Origin: Candidatus Phelpsiimicrobium noxiivivens
GTDB taxonomy: Bacteria; Omnitrophota; Gorgyraeia; Velamenicoccales; Velamenicoccaceae
Length of the DNA: 46,376 bases
Assembly (NCBI GenBank): GCA_001873995.1
Contig: MNVR01000004.1
Location: 1-46,376, forward strand
Direction: 5' to 3'
Shown: positions 33,503-42,751 of the stretch, piece by piece
How positions within the stretch are numbered: the first letter of the stretch is position 1
How the letters are laid out: every line of letters starts with the position of its first letter
The notes under the pieces: model-generated
What the model saw: only the letters and a program-made list of their open reading frames with translations
Databases searched by the model: none
Told to the model about the DNA's origin: nothing
Made by a program: the position numbers and the translations under genes

Positions 33503-34702
33503 ATGAATAATAACTTGAATATCAGCAAAGAAAAATGCGTAGGTTGCACACTCTGCGTAAAGGTATGCCCATTTGGCGCCCTTTCCATGCATGAAAAAAA
33601 AGCTATAGTCAATTTAGAGCTTTGCACGCTATGCGGCGCGTGCGTTGAAGCCTGCAAATTTAATGCCATTGCACTTAAAAGAGAGAGGTCCGGCGTAGTT
33701 GACACCGAAGCCAAAGGCGTCTGGGTATTTTGCGAACAAAAACGCGGAGTTGTCCAATCAGTCAGCTATGAACTTTTAGGGAAAGGGCGCGAACTCGCCA
33801 ACAAACTTAAAAGCCCGCTATGCGCGGTACTTTTAGGCCACGAAATAGAAGACAAAGCTCAGGAGCTCATCCATCGTCAGGCAGATATTGTTTACGTTGT
33901 TGACCATCCTAACTTAAAGAATTTCTTAGACGACCCATATACTAACTGCCTGGTACGCCTCATAAAAAAATATAAGCCTGAGATAGTGCTTTGCGGAGCT
34001 ACATCTATCGGCCGTTCCTTAATATCAAGGGTCGCCGTCAAAATACATACTGGCCTCACGGCAGATTGCACCGGCTTAGATATTGACGAGCACAAGAAAA
34101 ATCTTCTGCAGACCAGGCCGGCTTTCGGAGGCAACATCATGGCGACCATACTCACGCCAAACCACAGGCCACAGATGGCCACAGTAAGGCACAAGGTCTT
34201 TAAAGAAGCCACCATCAAGCCCGATCATAAAGGAAAGGTCATAAAAGAAAACTTTGATGCGGATGTCTACGTATCCAGGACAAAAGTCTTAGACGTCATT
34301 GAAGAGGTCACATCCACCGTCAACATCGCTGAGGCCGATATCATCGTTTCAGGCGGCCGCGGCATGAAAGGCCCTGAGAATTTTAAGCTATTGCAAGACC
34401 TGGCTAATGTCCTGAACGCGGCTATCGGTTCATCGCGCGCCGCCGTAGACAGCGGATGGATGCCTTATTCACATCAGGTCGGCCAGACAGGTAAGACCGT
34501 CTGCCCTAAAATCTACATCGCCTGCGGCATCTCAGGCCAGATCCAGCATTTAGTAGGCATGCAATCATCAGATACCATTATCGCTATAAACAGCGACCCG
34601 CACGCGCCTATTTTTACGGTAGCTACTTATGGCATTGTCGGAGATCTTTTTGAAATAGTCCCGCTTCTGACGAAAAAATTCAAGGAAGCGCTGAATAGAT
34701 AG
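33503..34702 (+). CDS. etfA: Electron transfer flavoprotein alpha subunit with N-terminal 2[4Fe-4S] ferredoxin domain
   Basis: A 399-aa fusion. Residues about 1-60 contain two CxxCxxCxxxC cluster motifs (CVGCTLCVKVCP and CTLCGACVEACK), a ferredoxin domain. The rest is EtfA: GATSIGRSLISRVA, ADCTGLDI, TRPAFGGNIMA, and the FAD motif GGRGM, SRAAVDSGW, QVGQTGKTVCP, ACGISGQIQHLVGM, IAINSDPHAPIF. EtfA proteins with an extra ferredoxin domain are known from flavin-based electron-bifurcating complexes such as caffeyl-CoA reductase. They split NADH electrons between an enoyl-CoA and ferredoxin. A bifurcating role here is inferred from this fusion and the adjacent acyl-CoA dehydrogenase. Confidence 0.95.
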   Translation: MNNNLNISKEKCVGCTLCVKVCPFGALSMHEKKAIVNLELCTLCGACVEACKFNAIALKRERSGVVDTEAKGVWVFCEQKRGVVQSVSYELLGKGRELANKLKSPLCAVLLGHEIEDKAQELIHRQADIVYVVDHPNLKNFLDDPYTNCLVRLIKKYKPEIVLCGATSIGRSLISRVAVKIHTGLTADCTGLDIDEHKKNLLQTRPAFGGNIMATILTPNHRPQMATVRHKVFKEATIKPDHKGKVIKENFDADVYVSRTKVLDVIEEVTSTVNIAEADIIVSGGRGMKGPENFKLLQDLANVLNAAIGSSRAAVDSGWMPYSHQVGQTGKTVCPKIYIACGISGQIQHLVGMQSSDTIIAINSDPHAPIFTVATYGIVGDLFEIVPLLTKKFKEALNR

Positions 34703-34721
34703 GTAATCCCACTTCGCGGGT

Positions 34722-34761
34722 TTTCGCTGTATGCGCCTTTGGCGCATATATAGGTGCTCAA
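34722..34761. repeat. 40-nt structured intergenic repeat, copy 1 (upstream of smc)
   Basis: It contains a perfect 8-bp hairpin TATGCGCC/GGCGCATA with a TTT loop (34730-34748), preceded by TTTCGCT and followed by TAGGTGCTCAA. It matches copy 2 (39301-39340) at 34 of 40 positions by eye. The copy ends 1 nt before the smc ATG and supplies its AGGTG ribosome-binding motif. Confidence 0.8.
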
Positions 34762-34762
34762 A

Positions 34763-37700
34763 ATGTACTTCAAAAAACTGGAAATAATAGGGTTTAAGTC
34801 CTTCGCTCAAAAAACAACGCTCCACTTTGAGCCGGGCATAACAGCCATAGTAGGCCCGAATGGCTGTGGAAAATCAAATATTTTTGATTCGATTCGCTGG
34901 TGCTTAGGCGAACAATCCATCAAATCACTGCGCGGTTCACAATCAATAGACGTTATCTTTAACGGCACAGAGGCCGTGCCCGCGCAAGATATGGCTGAAG
35001 TCTCTTTAAGCATCTCCAACGAAGCCAAGATCCTGCCCATTGACTACGATGAAGTCACTATAACCCGCAGGCTATTCAGGTCAGGCGAGAGTGAATACCT
35101 TATAAACAACAACATTGTGCGCCTAAGAGACATAAACGAACTACTTATGGGCACAGGCATCGGAGCTGAATCCTATTCATTGGTAGAGCAAGGCAAGATA
35201 GACCTCGTCATAAGCTCAAAACCTGAGGACAGGCGGCTCGTATTTGACGAGGCTACAGGTGTCAGCAAATATAAGGCCAAGAAAAAAGAGGCTATGAAAA
35301 AACTGGAAGAGACTGATGCCAACTTACTGCGAGTCAACGATATCATCACCGAAGTAAAAAGGCAGATCGGCTCAATTGAACGCCAGGCCAGCAAGGCGCG
35401 GCGCTATAAAGAGGTATTTGATAAACTTAAAGAGTCCGAACTTAAATATTCTTCTCTGGAATTAAAAACTTTAAAAACAGAATTGGCCATGCTTGCCGAG
35501 ATCTCTAAAAAATCCTATGAAGATGAGCAGGCGCTTAACAACCAGCTTCAGGACCTTGACCGCAAGCTTATCAATAAACAAAAGGAAGTGCAGGAATTAG
35601 ACGCGAAGATCCTTGAGCTAAAGGATGAGATCTTAGCCCTGGAAAATGCCAATATCCGCGATAACCAGCACATATCTTTAAATCAAGATAGGATCGTTGA
35701 CTTGAACAAACACGCAGAGATACTGACCCAGAATAAAGAACAACTAAAACTAAGGATAGCGGCGCACGAAAAAAGTATTTCCGAAATATCAAAACAGCTA
35801 TTTTCACTGCATGACGTTTATTTAAAAAAAGAAGACAGCCTAAAAGACAGAGAGGTATCGCTTGCAAAACTGATGCAGGAAATAGACGCGGCAATAAATG
35901 ATAATAAGTCGCTAAAGGCCAGGGATTTTGAACTCAACATCAAAGATACCCAGGTAAATAATGAGCTTAATGAAAATTCGTCAAGCATGCATACCCTTTT
36001 ATCGCGCCAAAGAAGGATTGAAACGGAAAAACTAAAAACAGGCGAAGAAAACGCGCAGCTTTTAAAAAATATTGACGGCGTAAACGGAGACATAGCGCAT
36101 GAAAAAGATAAGATCTCATCTATAACGCAGGAATTAAACACTTCCAATACTCAGAAGACTGAGCTTGAGAATAACTTAAAAGCGTTAGAAGAACAATTAA
36201 GAAAACTGGAAAACGAGAAGTTAAGCCTTCGTTCACAGTGCGAGTTCTTAAAAGAACTAAAAGTAAAATATGACGGCATGCCTGAGGCCAAGAACGGGAT
36301 AATAGAGATAGCCGAGATGCCACAAGAAAAGATCAGCGGCATCATCGCCCACGCGCGCGACATCACATACAACGAAAACGCGAAGGCCTATCGCATCACC
36401 TGCGAATTGAAATTTATTAACTTTGACCTGGAAAGTATAGAAACTAGAATAGGCTCTATAGCTCAAGAAATAGAAAGCTTTGTTCGTCAGATGTCAGAAA
36501 AAGAAAAAGAACTGATGAATAGCCTGGGCCAGATACAAAATATTGAAGAAGGGCTTCAGCAGGAAAAATTTAATTTAACCAATAAAGAAGCAGCCGCGTC
36601 AAACCTTTCCGATAACGCTAAAAAGATCCAGGATGAATTAAGCGTCCTGGAGCTGGAGCTGACTGATGTGACAGGGCAGTTGGGTAGCGCGAAACAGAAA
36701 GATGAAACTCTTAAAAACAATTTAAGTTCCATAAAATCCGAGATCGCCTCTATTGAAGAGCGGATAAACCATAACACCGCCAAAATAAACGAAAATAACT
36801 CTTCCCGCGAGAAGATAGTCGTTGAAATAGCGCAGCTTCAGACAGAGCTTGCAAATCAAAAACTAAAAGAGGATGACCTGCAGGCTAACCTGGATTTCTT
36901 TAAAAACGCCCTGGCACAAGACACGGCCGCCCTCAACACCAACGACGGAGAAATAACGTTGTCCTTGCAAAAAGCGCAAGAGTTAAATATAGAGATCTCA
37001 GATCTTGAAGCGCAGATCCAAAAACAGGAGGAGGATATAGACTTAAAGACAAAAGAACACAGCCGTTTAAATCAGATAAGAATAGAAGAGGTTAATTCCC
37101 TTGATTACAGCCAAAAACAGGTCATTGACCTGGAAGAAAAATTAGATAAAGCCAAAGAAGAAAATCATCATCTCCAGATGCAAGAACAAGAACTAAATTT
37201 TAAACTTACCAATATAAAGAACAGGATCCTGCAGGCCTACACCGTTGACTTAGACGAGGCGCCGATATCCGACGAGACGCTTGGATCGGTCAACACGGAA
37301 GTGCTTGCCCAAGAGATAGCCGCGCTCAAAGAAAAGGCAGGATCTTTCGGCACCGTGAACTTAGTCGCCATTGAAGAATTGGAAGAATTAAAGAATAGGC
37401 ATGACTTCCTGACACAACAGCAAAATGACCTGTTTTTGGCTAAAGAATCGCTAAGGAACGCGATACTAAAGATCAACAGGACCACGCGCAAGATGTTCTT
37501 AGAGACTTTTCAGATAGTCGCCGATGAGTTCAAAAATTATTTTAAACTCCTTTTCGGCGGCGGAGAAGCAAAGCTCTATTTATTAGACGAGGAAGACGTG
37601 CTTGAGTCAGGTATTGAGATTATATGCAGGCCTCCAGGTAAAAAACTACAGAACATAACACTGCTATCAGGAGGAGAAAAGGCCCTTTCCGCTATAGCGC

Positions 37701-38017
37701 TTATATTCGCTATATTCAAAACAAAACCTTCTCCTTTCTGCGTACTTGATGAAATAGACGCTCCGCTGGATGAATCAAACATTGATAGATACAGCCGGAT
37801 GCTCTCAGATTTTTCAAAAACATCCCAATTTATCACAATCACTCACAACAAAAAAACAATGTCACGCGCCAATGTCATGTATGGAATAACGATGGAACAC
37901 TCAGGCATGTCTAAAATAGTCTCCGTAAAACTGAACGAAAACAACCACATCACCCCATCGCCCCAGAACACAGAAAAAGACCCTGCCTCAAAAGAAGAGC
38001 CTTCTTTAGAATCATAG
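34763..38017 (+). CDS. smc: Chromosome segregation SMC-family ATPase with short non-canonical hinge
   Basis: ATG 34763 follows AGGTG at 34752-34756; an in-frame GTG at 34754 is possible but overlaps that site. The product is 1084 aa, shorter than typical bacterial SMC (about 1170-1190). It has the N-terminal Walker A GPNGCGKSNIFDSIRW, C-terminal signature LLSGGEKALSAIALIF and Walker B CVLDEIDAPLDE, the head domain of an ABC ATPase that closes on DNA. Long Lys/Glu/Leu-rich coiled coils run over residues about 165-500 and 560-940. The central hinge region is only about 60-80 residues and does not show the usual glycine-rich SMC hinge motifs. SMC complexes compact and segregate chromosomes; scpA and scpB are not in the window. 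Confidence 0.95.
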   Translation: MYFKKLEIIGFKSFAQKTTLHFEPGITAIVGPNGCGKSNIFDSIRWCLGEQSIKSLRGSQSIDVIFNGTEAVPAQDMAEVSLSISNEAKILPIDYDEVTITRRLFRSGESEYLINNNIVRLRDINELLMGTGIGAESYSLVEQGKIDLVISSKPEDRRLVFDEATGVSKYKAKKKEAMKKLEETDANLLRVNDIITEVKRQIGSIERQASKARRYKEVFDKLKESELKYSSLELKTLKTELAMLAEISKKSYEDEQALNNQLQDLDRKLINKQKEVQELDAKILELKDEILALENANIRDNQHISLNQDRIVDLNKHAEILTQNKEQLKLRIAAHEKSISEISKQLFSLHDVYLKKEDSLKDREVSLAKLMQEIDAAINDNKSLKARDFELNIKDTQVNNELNENSSSMHTLLSRQRRIETEKLKTGEENAQLLKNIDGVNGDIAHEKDKISSITQELNTSNTQKTELENNLKALEEQLRKLENEKLSLRSQCEFLKELKVKYDGMPEAKNGIIEIAEMPQEKISGIIAHARDITYNENAKAYRITCELKFINFDLESIETRIGSIAQEIESFVRQMSEKEKELMNSLGQIQNIEEGLQQEKFNLTNKEAAASNLSDNAKKIQDELSVLELELTDVTGQLGSAKQKDETLKNNLSSIKSEIASIEERINHNTAKINENNSSREKIVVEIAQLQTELANQKLKEDDLQANLDFFKNALAQDTAALNTNDGEITLSLQKAQELNIEISDLEAQIQKQEEDIDLKTKEHSRLNQIRIEEVNSLDYSQKQVIDLEEKLDKAKEENHHLQMQEQELNFKLTNIKNRILQAYTVDLDEAPISDETLGSVNTEVLAQEIAALKEKAGSFGTVNLVAIEELEELKNRHDFLTQQQNDLFLAKESLRNAILKINRTTRKMFLETFQIVADEFKNYFKLLFGGGEAKLYLLDEEDVLESGIEIICRPPGKKLQNITLLSGGEKALSAIALIFAIFKTKPSPFCVLDEIDAPLDESNIDRYSRMLSDFSKTSQFITITHNKKTMSRANVMYGITMEHSGMSKIVSVKLNENNHITPSPQNTEKDPASKEEPSLES

Positions 38018-38037
38018 GATCACTTAAATTGGATCTT

Positions 38038-39237
38038 TTAAACCTTAGGAAGGGCGATCGTGACTTTATTCCTGCCTGAGCGCTTAGCTTCATAGAGGGC
38101 TTCGTCAGCAGCTTGTATCAATTCAGACTTAGTGCGTCCGTCATCTGGAAATGATGCTACGCCCAAGCTCACCGTGATCTTTTGGGATGGTTGGCCGGGT
38201 TCGTTAACTTCGTTCACGAAATTATGGTTGGCGACGTTAGAGCGGATGCGCTCCGCGATAACAACGACATCTTTCTTAGAAGATTCCGGCAGAATGATCG
38301 CGAATTCTTCTCCGCCATAACGGCATACGTAGTCGATCTTCCTGGAAGACTCCACTATAACTTTTGATATCTTTGACAAAATATCATCGCCTTTCTGATG
38401 GCCCCAGGTATCGTTGTAATCTTTAAAATGATCTATATCAAGCATGATGATGCTTAGATAAAAGCCTTGTTCTTTGGCAATTTTCAGTTTATCGTCAAAA
38501 GATATCTGAAAATAACCGTGATTCCATAGATCGGTTAAAGCGTCTTTATGGGCGCGAACCAAAGTGCGTTCGTAAAGCTGAGAATTCTCAATAGCCATTC
38601 CGGCCTGGTTGGCGAACATCATGAGCACGCGTATATCATCCTTTGTTATAGAACGCTTCGTGAATAAGTTATCAGCCACGATCATTCCTATAGTCCTATC
38701 CCTTGCCTTAAGCGGCACCACCACAAACTCATCTAAAGAAAAAATTGAGAGGATAGGGTCTTTTGGAAACTGGCTGAAATTTTCTTTCCTTATGTGCAAA
38801 GGCATGCCATCGTTGAATGCCTTAGCAAGAATACCACCTTCATTTTCTTTGACTGAAACCCTTAGATTTCTAACCAGATTAAAGAATCTTGAGTTTTTCA
38901 AAGTGTTACTTGAATGAGCATAGGAATTGACCAGATCATCCAGATTCATTTTGCTTTCATCGATCAACCCCCAGATACGTTTAGCCTCTTCGCCATTATC
39001 AGGCCCGATGCCTATCTTGCCTTCAAGCAATTTACCTGAAGGGTCTAAAAGCACTAGCATGGCCCTGTTAAAACCAAGGCCCGAATGAGAGGTTGCTCCC
39101 GTCATAATAATAAAAAGTATCTCATCGGGCTCAAGAGTCTTATGCATGGAATTAGAGATCTCAAAAAGCGTTGAGAGCTCTTGCCTGGCCTTTAAGAGTT
39201 GCCCTAAAATGTTCTCCTGATCATTAGAAATTCCCAT
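38038..39237 (-). CDS. GAF-GGDEF diguanylate cyclase
   Basis: I choose ATG 39237 (399 aa); starts further upstream lie in the promoter. The N-terminus (about 15-225) looks like a GAF-type sensor domain (HKTLEPDEILFIIMTG, FNRAMLVLL, VVPLKARDRTIGMIVADN), and a short helix leads into the cyclase. The GGDEF domain (about 235-395) has LTDLWNHGYF, MLDIDHFKDYND, and the active-site variant GGEEF. An RKID exactly five residues before GGEEF matches the RxxD product-inhibition site. It should make c-di-GMP from two GTP and be feedback inhibited. There is no membrane helix, so it is cytosolic. Convergent with smc, 20 nt apart. The promoter places it in the leaderless-type class. Confidence 0.95.
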   Translation of the reverse strand: MGISNDQENILGQLLKARQELSTLFEISNSMHKTLEPDEILFIIMTGATSHSGLGFNRAMLVLLDPSGKLLEGKIGIGPDNGEEAKRIWGLIDESKMNLDDLVNSYAHSSNTLKNSRFFNLVRNLRVSVKENEGGILAKAFNDGMPLHIRKENFSQFPKDPILSIFSLDEFVVVPLKARDRTIGMIVADNLFTKRSITKDDIRVLMMFANQAGMAIENSQLYERTLVRAHKDALTDLWNHGYFQISFDDKLKIAKEQGFYLSIIMLDIDHFKDYNDTWGHQKGDDILSKISKVIVESSRKIDYVCRYGGEEFAIILPESSKKDVVVIAERIRSNVANHNFVNEVNEPGQPSQKITVSLGVASFPDDGRTKSELIQAADEALYEAKRSGRNKVTIALPKV

Positions 39238-39244
39238 AAAAGTT

Positions 39245-39273
39245 AATTTAACATATACAAACATCAAAGTCAA
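39245..39273 (-). promoter_or_regulatory. Promoter for the GGDEF gene, leaderless-type
   Basis: On the minus strand TTGACT (39273-39268) and TAAATT (39250-39245) are 17 nt apart, and ATG 39237 begins 7 nt after the -10. The -10 is only a 4 of 6 match to consensus. A run of eight G (39274-39281 on the plus strand) borders the -35 box. Confidence 0.5.
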
Positions 39274-39300
39274 GGGGGGGGAGCTCCGCCTGCGGCATGA

Positions 39301-39340
39301 TTTCGCTATATGCGCCTTTAGCGCTTATTTGGGCGCTCAA
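39301..39340. repeat. 40-nt structured intergenic repeat, copy 2 (upstream of the CvpA-like gene)
   Basis: Matches copy 1 (34722-34761) at 34 of 40 positions and keeps the TATGCGCCTTT core and the GCTCAA end. The second half of its hairpin is altered (TAGCGCTT), so the stem is shorter (GCGC/GCGC). It ends 1 nt before the -35 box of the next promoter, and a short CCGC/GCGG hairpin (39286-39295) precedes it. Confidence 0.75.
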
Positions 39341-39341
39341 C

Positions 39342-39370
39342 TTGACTTAACCATAGGCATATGTTATACT
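39342..39370 (+). promoter_or_regulatory. Sigma70-type promoter for the CvpA-NIF3-dnaG-rpoD operon
   Basis: TTGACT (39342-39347) and TATACT (39365-39370) are 17 nt apart. The expected leader to ATG 39403 is about 25 nt and contains AAGGG at 39395-39399. It is divergent from the GGDEF promoter. It probably drives the dense run of genes through rpoD. Confidence 0.75.
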
Positions 39371-39402
39371 TTCAAAAATTTGAGTTTATAAAATAAGGGC
39401 CT

Positions 39403-39969
39403 ATGCTATCAAAATATATTGTTGGGATTAACTGGGTTGATTTCCTTATCATAGGCCTCATAGCGCGCATGTGCTACATAGGCGTAAAAACTGGGGCCGC
39501 CATAGAGCTCTTTAAGCTATTCAGCCTATGGTTATCTATCGTCATCTCGTTCCACGTTTATACAACTCCACTCTCAGACATCTTGAACGCGAAACTTCCT
39601 GCGCTACCTCTTGACGCGGGAGATGTATTTGTTTTTTGCGCCCTTTTAGCCGTCATAACACTGGTCATCAGGATCATACGCGAATCTTTCTTTCTATTGG
39701 TAAAAATAGAAACCCACAATACCTTAGACAGGTGGGGCGGATTTATGATAGGCATGCTGCGCGGGCTATGGATATCAAGTATCGCTCTTTTTATCATGAC
39801 GATATCCACCGTCGGATATCTTGAAGCAAGCGCCAAAACTTCACTCTTCGGAAATAAGCTCCTCAACATGGCGCCAACCGTTTACAAAGGAAGTTACGAA
39901 GGCCTCATTTCAAAGTTCTTGGCAAACTCCAAAATAAACGAAGAAGTATTTAAGGCTGTTGACCGATGA
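39403..39969 (+). CDS. CvpA-family membrane protein
   Basis: A 188-aa protein with four membrane helices and the CvpA pattern: N-terminal WVDFLIIGLIARMCYIGVKTGA, a central helix ending LVIRII, and RWGGFMIGMLRGLW in the third helix region. CvpA homologues are widely conserved inner-membrane proteins, first found through colicin V production. Their molecular role is not settled. It begins the operon leading to dnaG and rpoD and overlaps the next gene by 4 bp (ATGA). Confidence 0.85.
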   Translation: MLSKYIVGINWVDFLIIGLIARMCYIGVKTGAAIELFKLFSLWLSIVISFHVYTTPLSDILNAKLPALPLDAGDVFVFCALLAVITLVIRIIRESFFLLVKIETHNTLDRWGGFMIGMLRGLWISSIALFIMTISTVGYLEASAKTSLFGNKLLNMAPTVYKGSYEGLISKFLANSKINEEVFKAVDR

Positions 39970-40925
39970 AACTAAAAAAGATCTATGAAGAAATTATCCG
40001 TGAAGGCATAGCCGCTGACCCACGCGACAAAAGGCTTATCCAGGAATACCTGCAAAAACAAAAAGAACGCTATCAGGCGCTTTCTTCTCAGGAAAAAATA
40101 AATTTTGATAAGGAAACACTGTCCAATCCTTACGCCGATAGCCGCCTTTTAAATGGTGATCCGGGAATAGATATCAAAACTGCCATCGTAGGCATTGACA
40201 TAGACTCATCTGAACTCCTTTTTATCAACGCACGCAACAATGAAAATAAAAAACAGAAGATAGACCTTGCTATATCTCATCATCCTCAAGGCATAGCCTA
40301 CGCCTCTTTTCACGATGTCATGGACATGCAAGCTGATATCTTCCACAATATGGGAGTACCTATCAATATCGCCGAAGGCCTCGTAGACGAACGCAAAAAA
40401 GAAGTTGAAAGAAGAATACACGCTTCTAACCACCATCGCGTCACAGACATGGCGAAACTTTTGAACATACCTTTTATGTGCGCGCACACGCCTGCTGACA
40501 ACCACGTGGTATCTTTTCTGAATAAGACATTTGAGGCAAAAAAACCTCAAAGGCTGGAAGATATAATGAATATCCTGGATTCTTTTGAAGAATACAAGAT
40601 CTCAAAACGCGAACATGTATCGCCTAACATCTTATTTGGAAAGCCCTCGGACCGGGCAGGTAAGCTCTTTGTTGATATGACAGGTGGGACAGAGGGCCCT
40701 AAAGATATCGTAGACAACCTTCTCCAGGCCGGCGTAGGCACTCTCGTAGGCATGCATCTTAGCGAAGAACACTACAAGAAATTTCAGGGTAAACACATAA
40801 ACGTTATCATCGCCGGCCACATCGCCTCAGACAACCTGGGCTTAAACCTGCTTTTAGACAAAATAGAAAAAACCGCAAAGATCAAGATCCTTTCCTTTTC
40901 AGGTTTCAGAAGAATTAAGAGATAA
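39966..40925 (+). CDS. NIF3-like metal-binding protein
   Basis: A 319-aa cytosolic protein starting at ATG 39966. A central LAISHHPQG resembles the SHHP metal-site motif of the NIF3/DUF34 family. HMLS-type residues (GMHLSEEHYKK) and IIAGHIASDNLGLN near the C-terminus resemble the second metal-binding strand. NIF3-family proteins are conserved, often dinuclear metal proteins whose biochemical function is disputed. The N-terminal 80 residues (helical, charged) are not part of the usual family core. It couples to dnaG by a 1-nt overlap. Confidence 0.65.
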   Translation: MKLKKIYEEIIREGIAADPRDKRLIQEYLQKQKERYQALSSQEKINFDKETLSNPYADSRLLNGDPGIDIKTAIVGIDIDSSELLFINARNNENKKQKIDLAISHHPQGIAYASFHDVMDMQADIFHNMGVPINIAEGLVDERKKEVERRIHASNHHRVTDMAKLLNIPFMCAHTPADNHVVSFLNKTFEAKKPQRLEDIMNILDSFEEYKISKREHVSPNILFGKPSDRAGKLFVDMTGGTEGPKDIVDNLLQAGVGTLVGMHLSEEHYKKFQGKHINVIIAGHIASDNLGLNLLLDKIEKTAKIKILSFSGFRRIKR

Positions 40926-42751
40926 TGCCTAAACTTTTTTCAGAAAACGTTATCAATGAGGTCATTGACCGCAGTAATATCGTAGAGTTGATATCCTCAT
41001 ATATACCGCTTAAGCGCGCGGGCAGAAATTATAAATCCCCATGCCCGTTCCATCCTGAGAAAACACCCTCATTTATAGTAAGCGCCGATAAACAGATATT
41101 CCACTGTTTTGGCTGCGGGGTGGGAGGCAACGCGCTTTCGTTCGTCATGCAATACGAAAAAGTAAATTTCAGGGAGGCGCTTGAGATATTAGCTCAAAGA
41201 AGCGGCATCACCCTGCCGGAACCAGACAAGAATGACTTCCAAAGATCCAGAGAAGATATAGCTAAAAACTTATACGCTTTATACGAAACAACTTCGGTAT
41301 TTTTCCACACTAATCTTATGAATTCAACCGAAGCCCAGTCAACCCGGATGTATCTGCAAAAAAGAGGGATATCTAAAGAAACAGCGGCAAAGTTCAGGTT
41401 AGGATACTCTATGCAAGGGTGGGACGCGCTCATAAAACACCTTAAATCTAAGGATGTCTCCTTATCTCTGATAGAGAGATCAGGCCTTGTAGTCGCCAAA
41501 GAAGACTCCGGCTACTACGACCGTTTCAGGAACAGAATAATGTTCCCAATAATTGACATAAAAGATAGGGCCATCGGATTCGGCGCGCGAGTATTACCCG
41601 GCCAGGACAAAGCCGAAGGTGATAACTCGCAGCCTAAATATATTAATTCTCCTGAAACTCCCATTTATTCCAAGAGTAAGAACCTTTATGGCCTGATACA
41701 GGCAAAAGAAGAAATACGCAAAAAAGACCAGGCCATCGTAGTGGAAGGTTACTTAGACATGATATTGCCTTTTGAAACGGGAATAAATAATGTAGTCGCT
41801 TCGCTGGGAACAGCCCTTACAATAGAACAGATACACCTGATCAAACGCTACACAAACCATGTTGTCATGCTATACGACGCTGACCTGGCAGGCCAACTGG
41901 CGACCATGCGCGCTCTTGAACTGCTTATAAAAGAAGACATGGATGTGCGCGTAGCTGCCCTGCCAAAAGGCCATGATCCCGACACCTACGCGCGCCAATT
42001 CGGAAAAGAGAAGTTCCTGGATATGATAGAAAAAGCAAAACCCATTTTTGATTATAAACTCAGCTATCTTCTGTCAAAATATGACCCGCGGACAACCATA
42101 GGCAAAGACAAAATAGTCCGCGAGATACTGCCAGCTATAAAAAAATTCCAAAACCACACTCTGCGAACGGAATACGTAAGAATAACTGCGGATAAGCTAA
42201 AAGTTGACGAAAAAGCGCTCTTAGAGGACTTAAAAAACACCAAAGAAAATGATTACGAAAATGAAAAAACAGAAAGTTCAGCTCTGGAACACTATAAACT
42301 CACCGAGATACCTATAACCGAAAGGATGCTCGTCAAACTTATGCTTGATGAAATACATCTCGTGGACCAATTGCGCACGCAGATAGAGCCGTCTGACTTT
42401 GTTGAAGAAAAATTACGCAAAATAGTCCAATTCATCTTTGACTTCTTTTCGCAGGGCCGCGACTGCAAACCAAATATCCTTATGAACTATCTTGACGACG
42501 AAGAAGCCATAAATATCATTTCTGAACTCGCGGCCTTAGACATCCATGACTGCCCAGACAAGGAAAAGCTTATCACGGACTGCGTCAAAAGGCTCAAAAG
42601 GGATAAACACACCTATCGCTGTAAACAATTGCACAAAGAGATACAAACCGCTCAGTCCAACGGCAATGGCGAAATTTTAAACAAACTTATCCTGGAATAT
42701 AATACTCTTATAAAACAAAGGAGCCAGCTCAATGGAAAAATCTGTAATTAA
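40925..42751 (+). CDS. dnaG: DNA primase
   Basis: A 608-aa primase of usual length that synthesises RNA primers for replication. The N-terminal CHC2 zinc finger is intact ([11 protein letters not shown] ... [11 protein letters not shown]). The RNA polymerase core has [13 protein letters not shown] and GARVLPGQ, and the TOPRIM domain shows [16 protein letters not shown] and the metal-binding MLYDADLAG. The C-terminal helicase-interacting region is present (about 460-608). Its last 20 bp overlap the rpoD start. This resembles the macromolecular-synthesis operon (rpsU-dnaG-rpoD), without rpsU here. Confidence 0.97.
   Translation: MPKLFSENVINEVIDRSNIVELISSYIPLKRAGRNYKSPCPFHPEKTPSFIVSADKQIFHCFGCGVGGNALSFVMQYEKVNFREALEILAQRSGITLPEPDKNDFQRSREDIAKNLYALYETTSVFFHTNLMNSTEAQSTRMYLQKRGISKETAAKFRLGYSMQGWDALIKHLKSKDVSLSLIERSGLVVAKEDSGYYDRFRNRIMFPIIDIKDRAIGFGARVLPGQDKAEGDNSQPKYINSPETPIYSKSKNLYGLIQAKEEIRKKDQAIVVEGYLDMILPFETGINNVVASLGTALTIEQIHLIKRYTNHVVMLYDADLAGQLATMRALELLIKEDMDVRVAALPKGHDPDTYARQFGKEKFLDMIEKAKPIFDYKLSYLLSKYDPRTTIGKDKIVREILPAIKKFQNHTLRTEYVRITADKLKVDEKALLEDLKNTKENDYENEKTESSALEHYKLTEIPITERMLVKLMLDEIHLVDQLRTQIEPSDFVEEKLRKIVQFIFDFFSQGRDCKPNILMNYLDDEEAINIISELAALDIHDCPDKEKLITDCVKRLKRDKHTYRCKQLHKEIQTAQSNGNGEILNKLILEYNTLIKQRSQLNGKICN

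Noticed and set aside
38015-38040. Bidirectional terminator between smc and the GGDEF gene
   Set aside because: GGATC ACTTAAATT GGATC is a direct repeat; only a 4-bp GATC pairing is possible, too weak for a terminator call.
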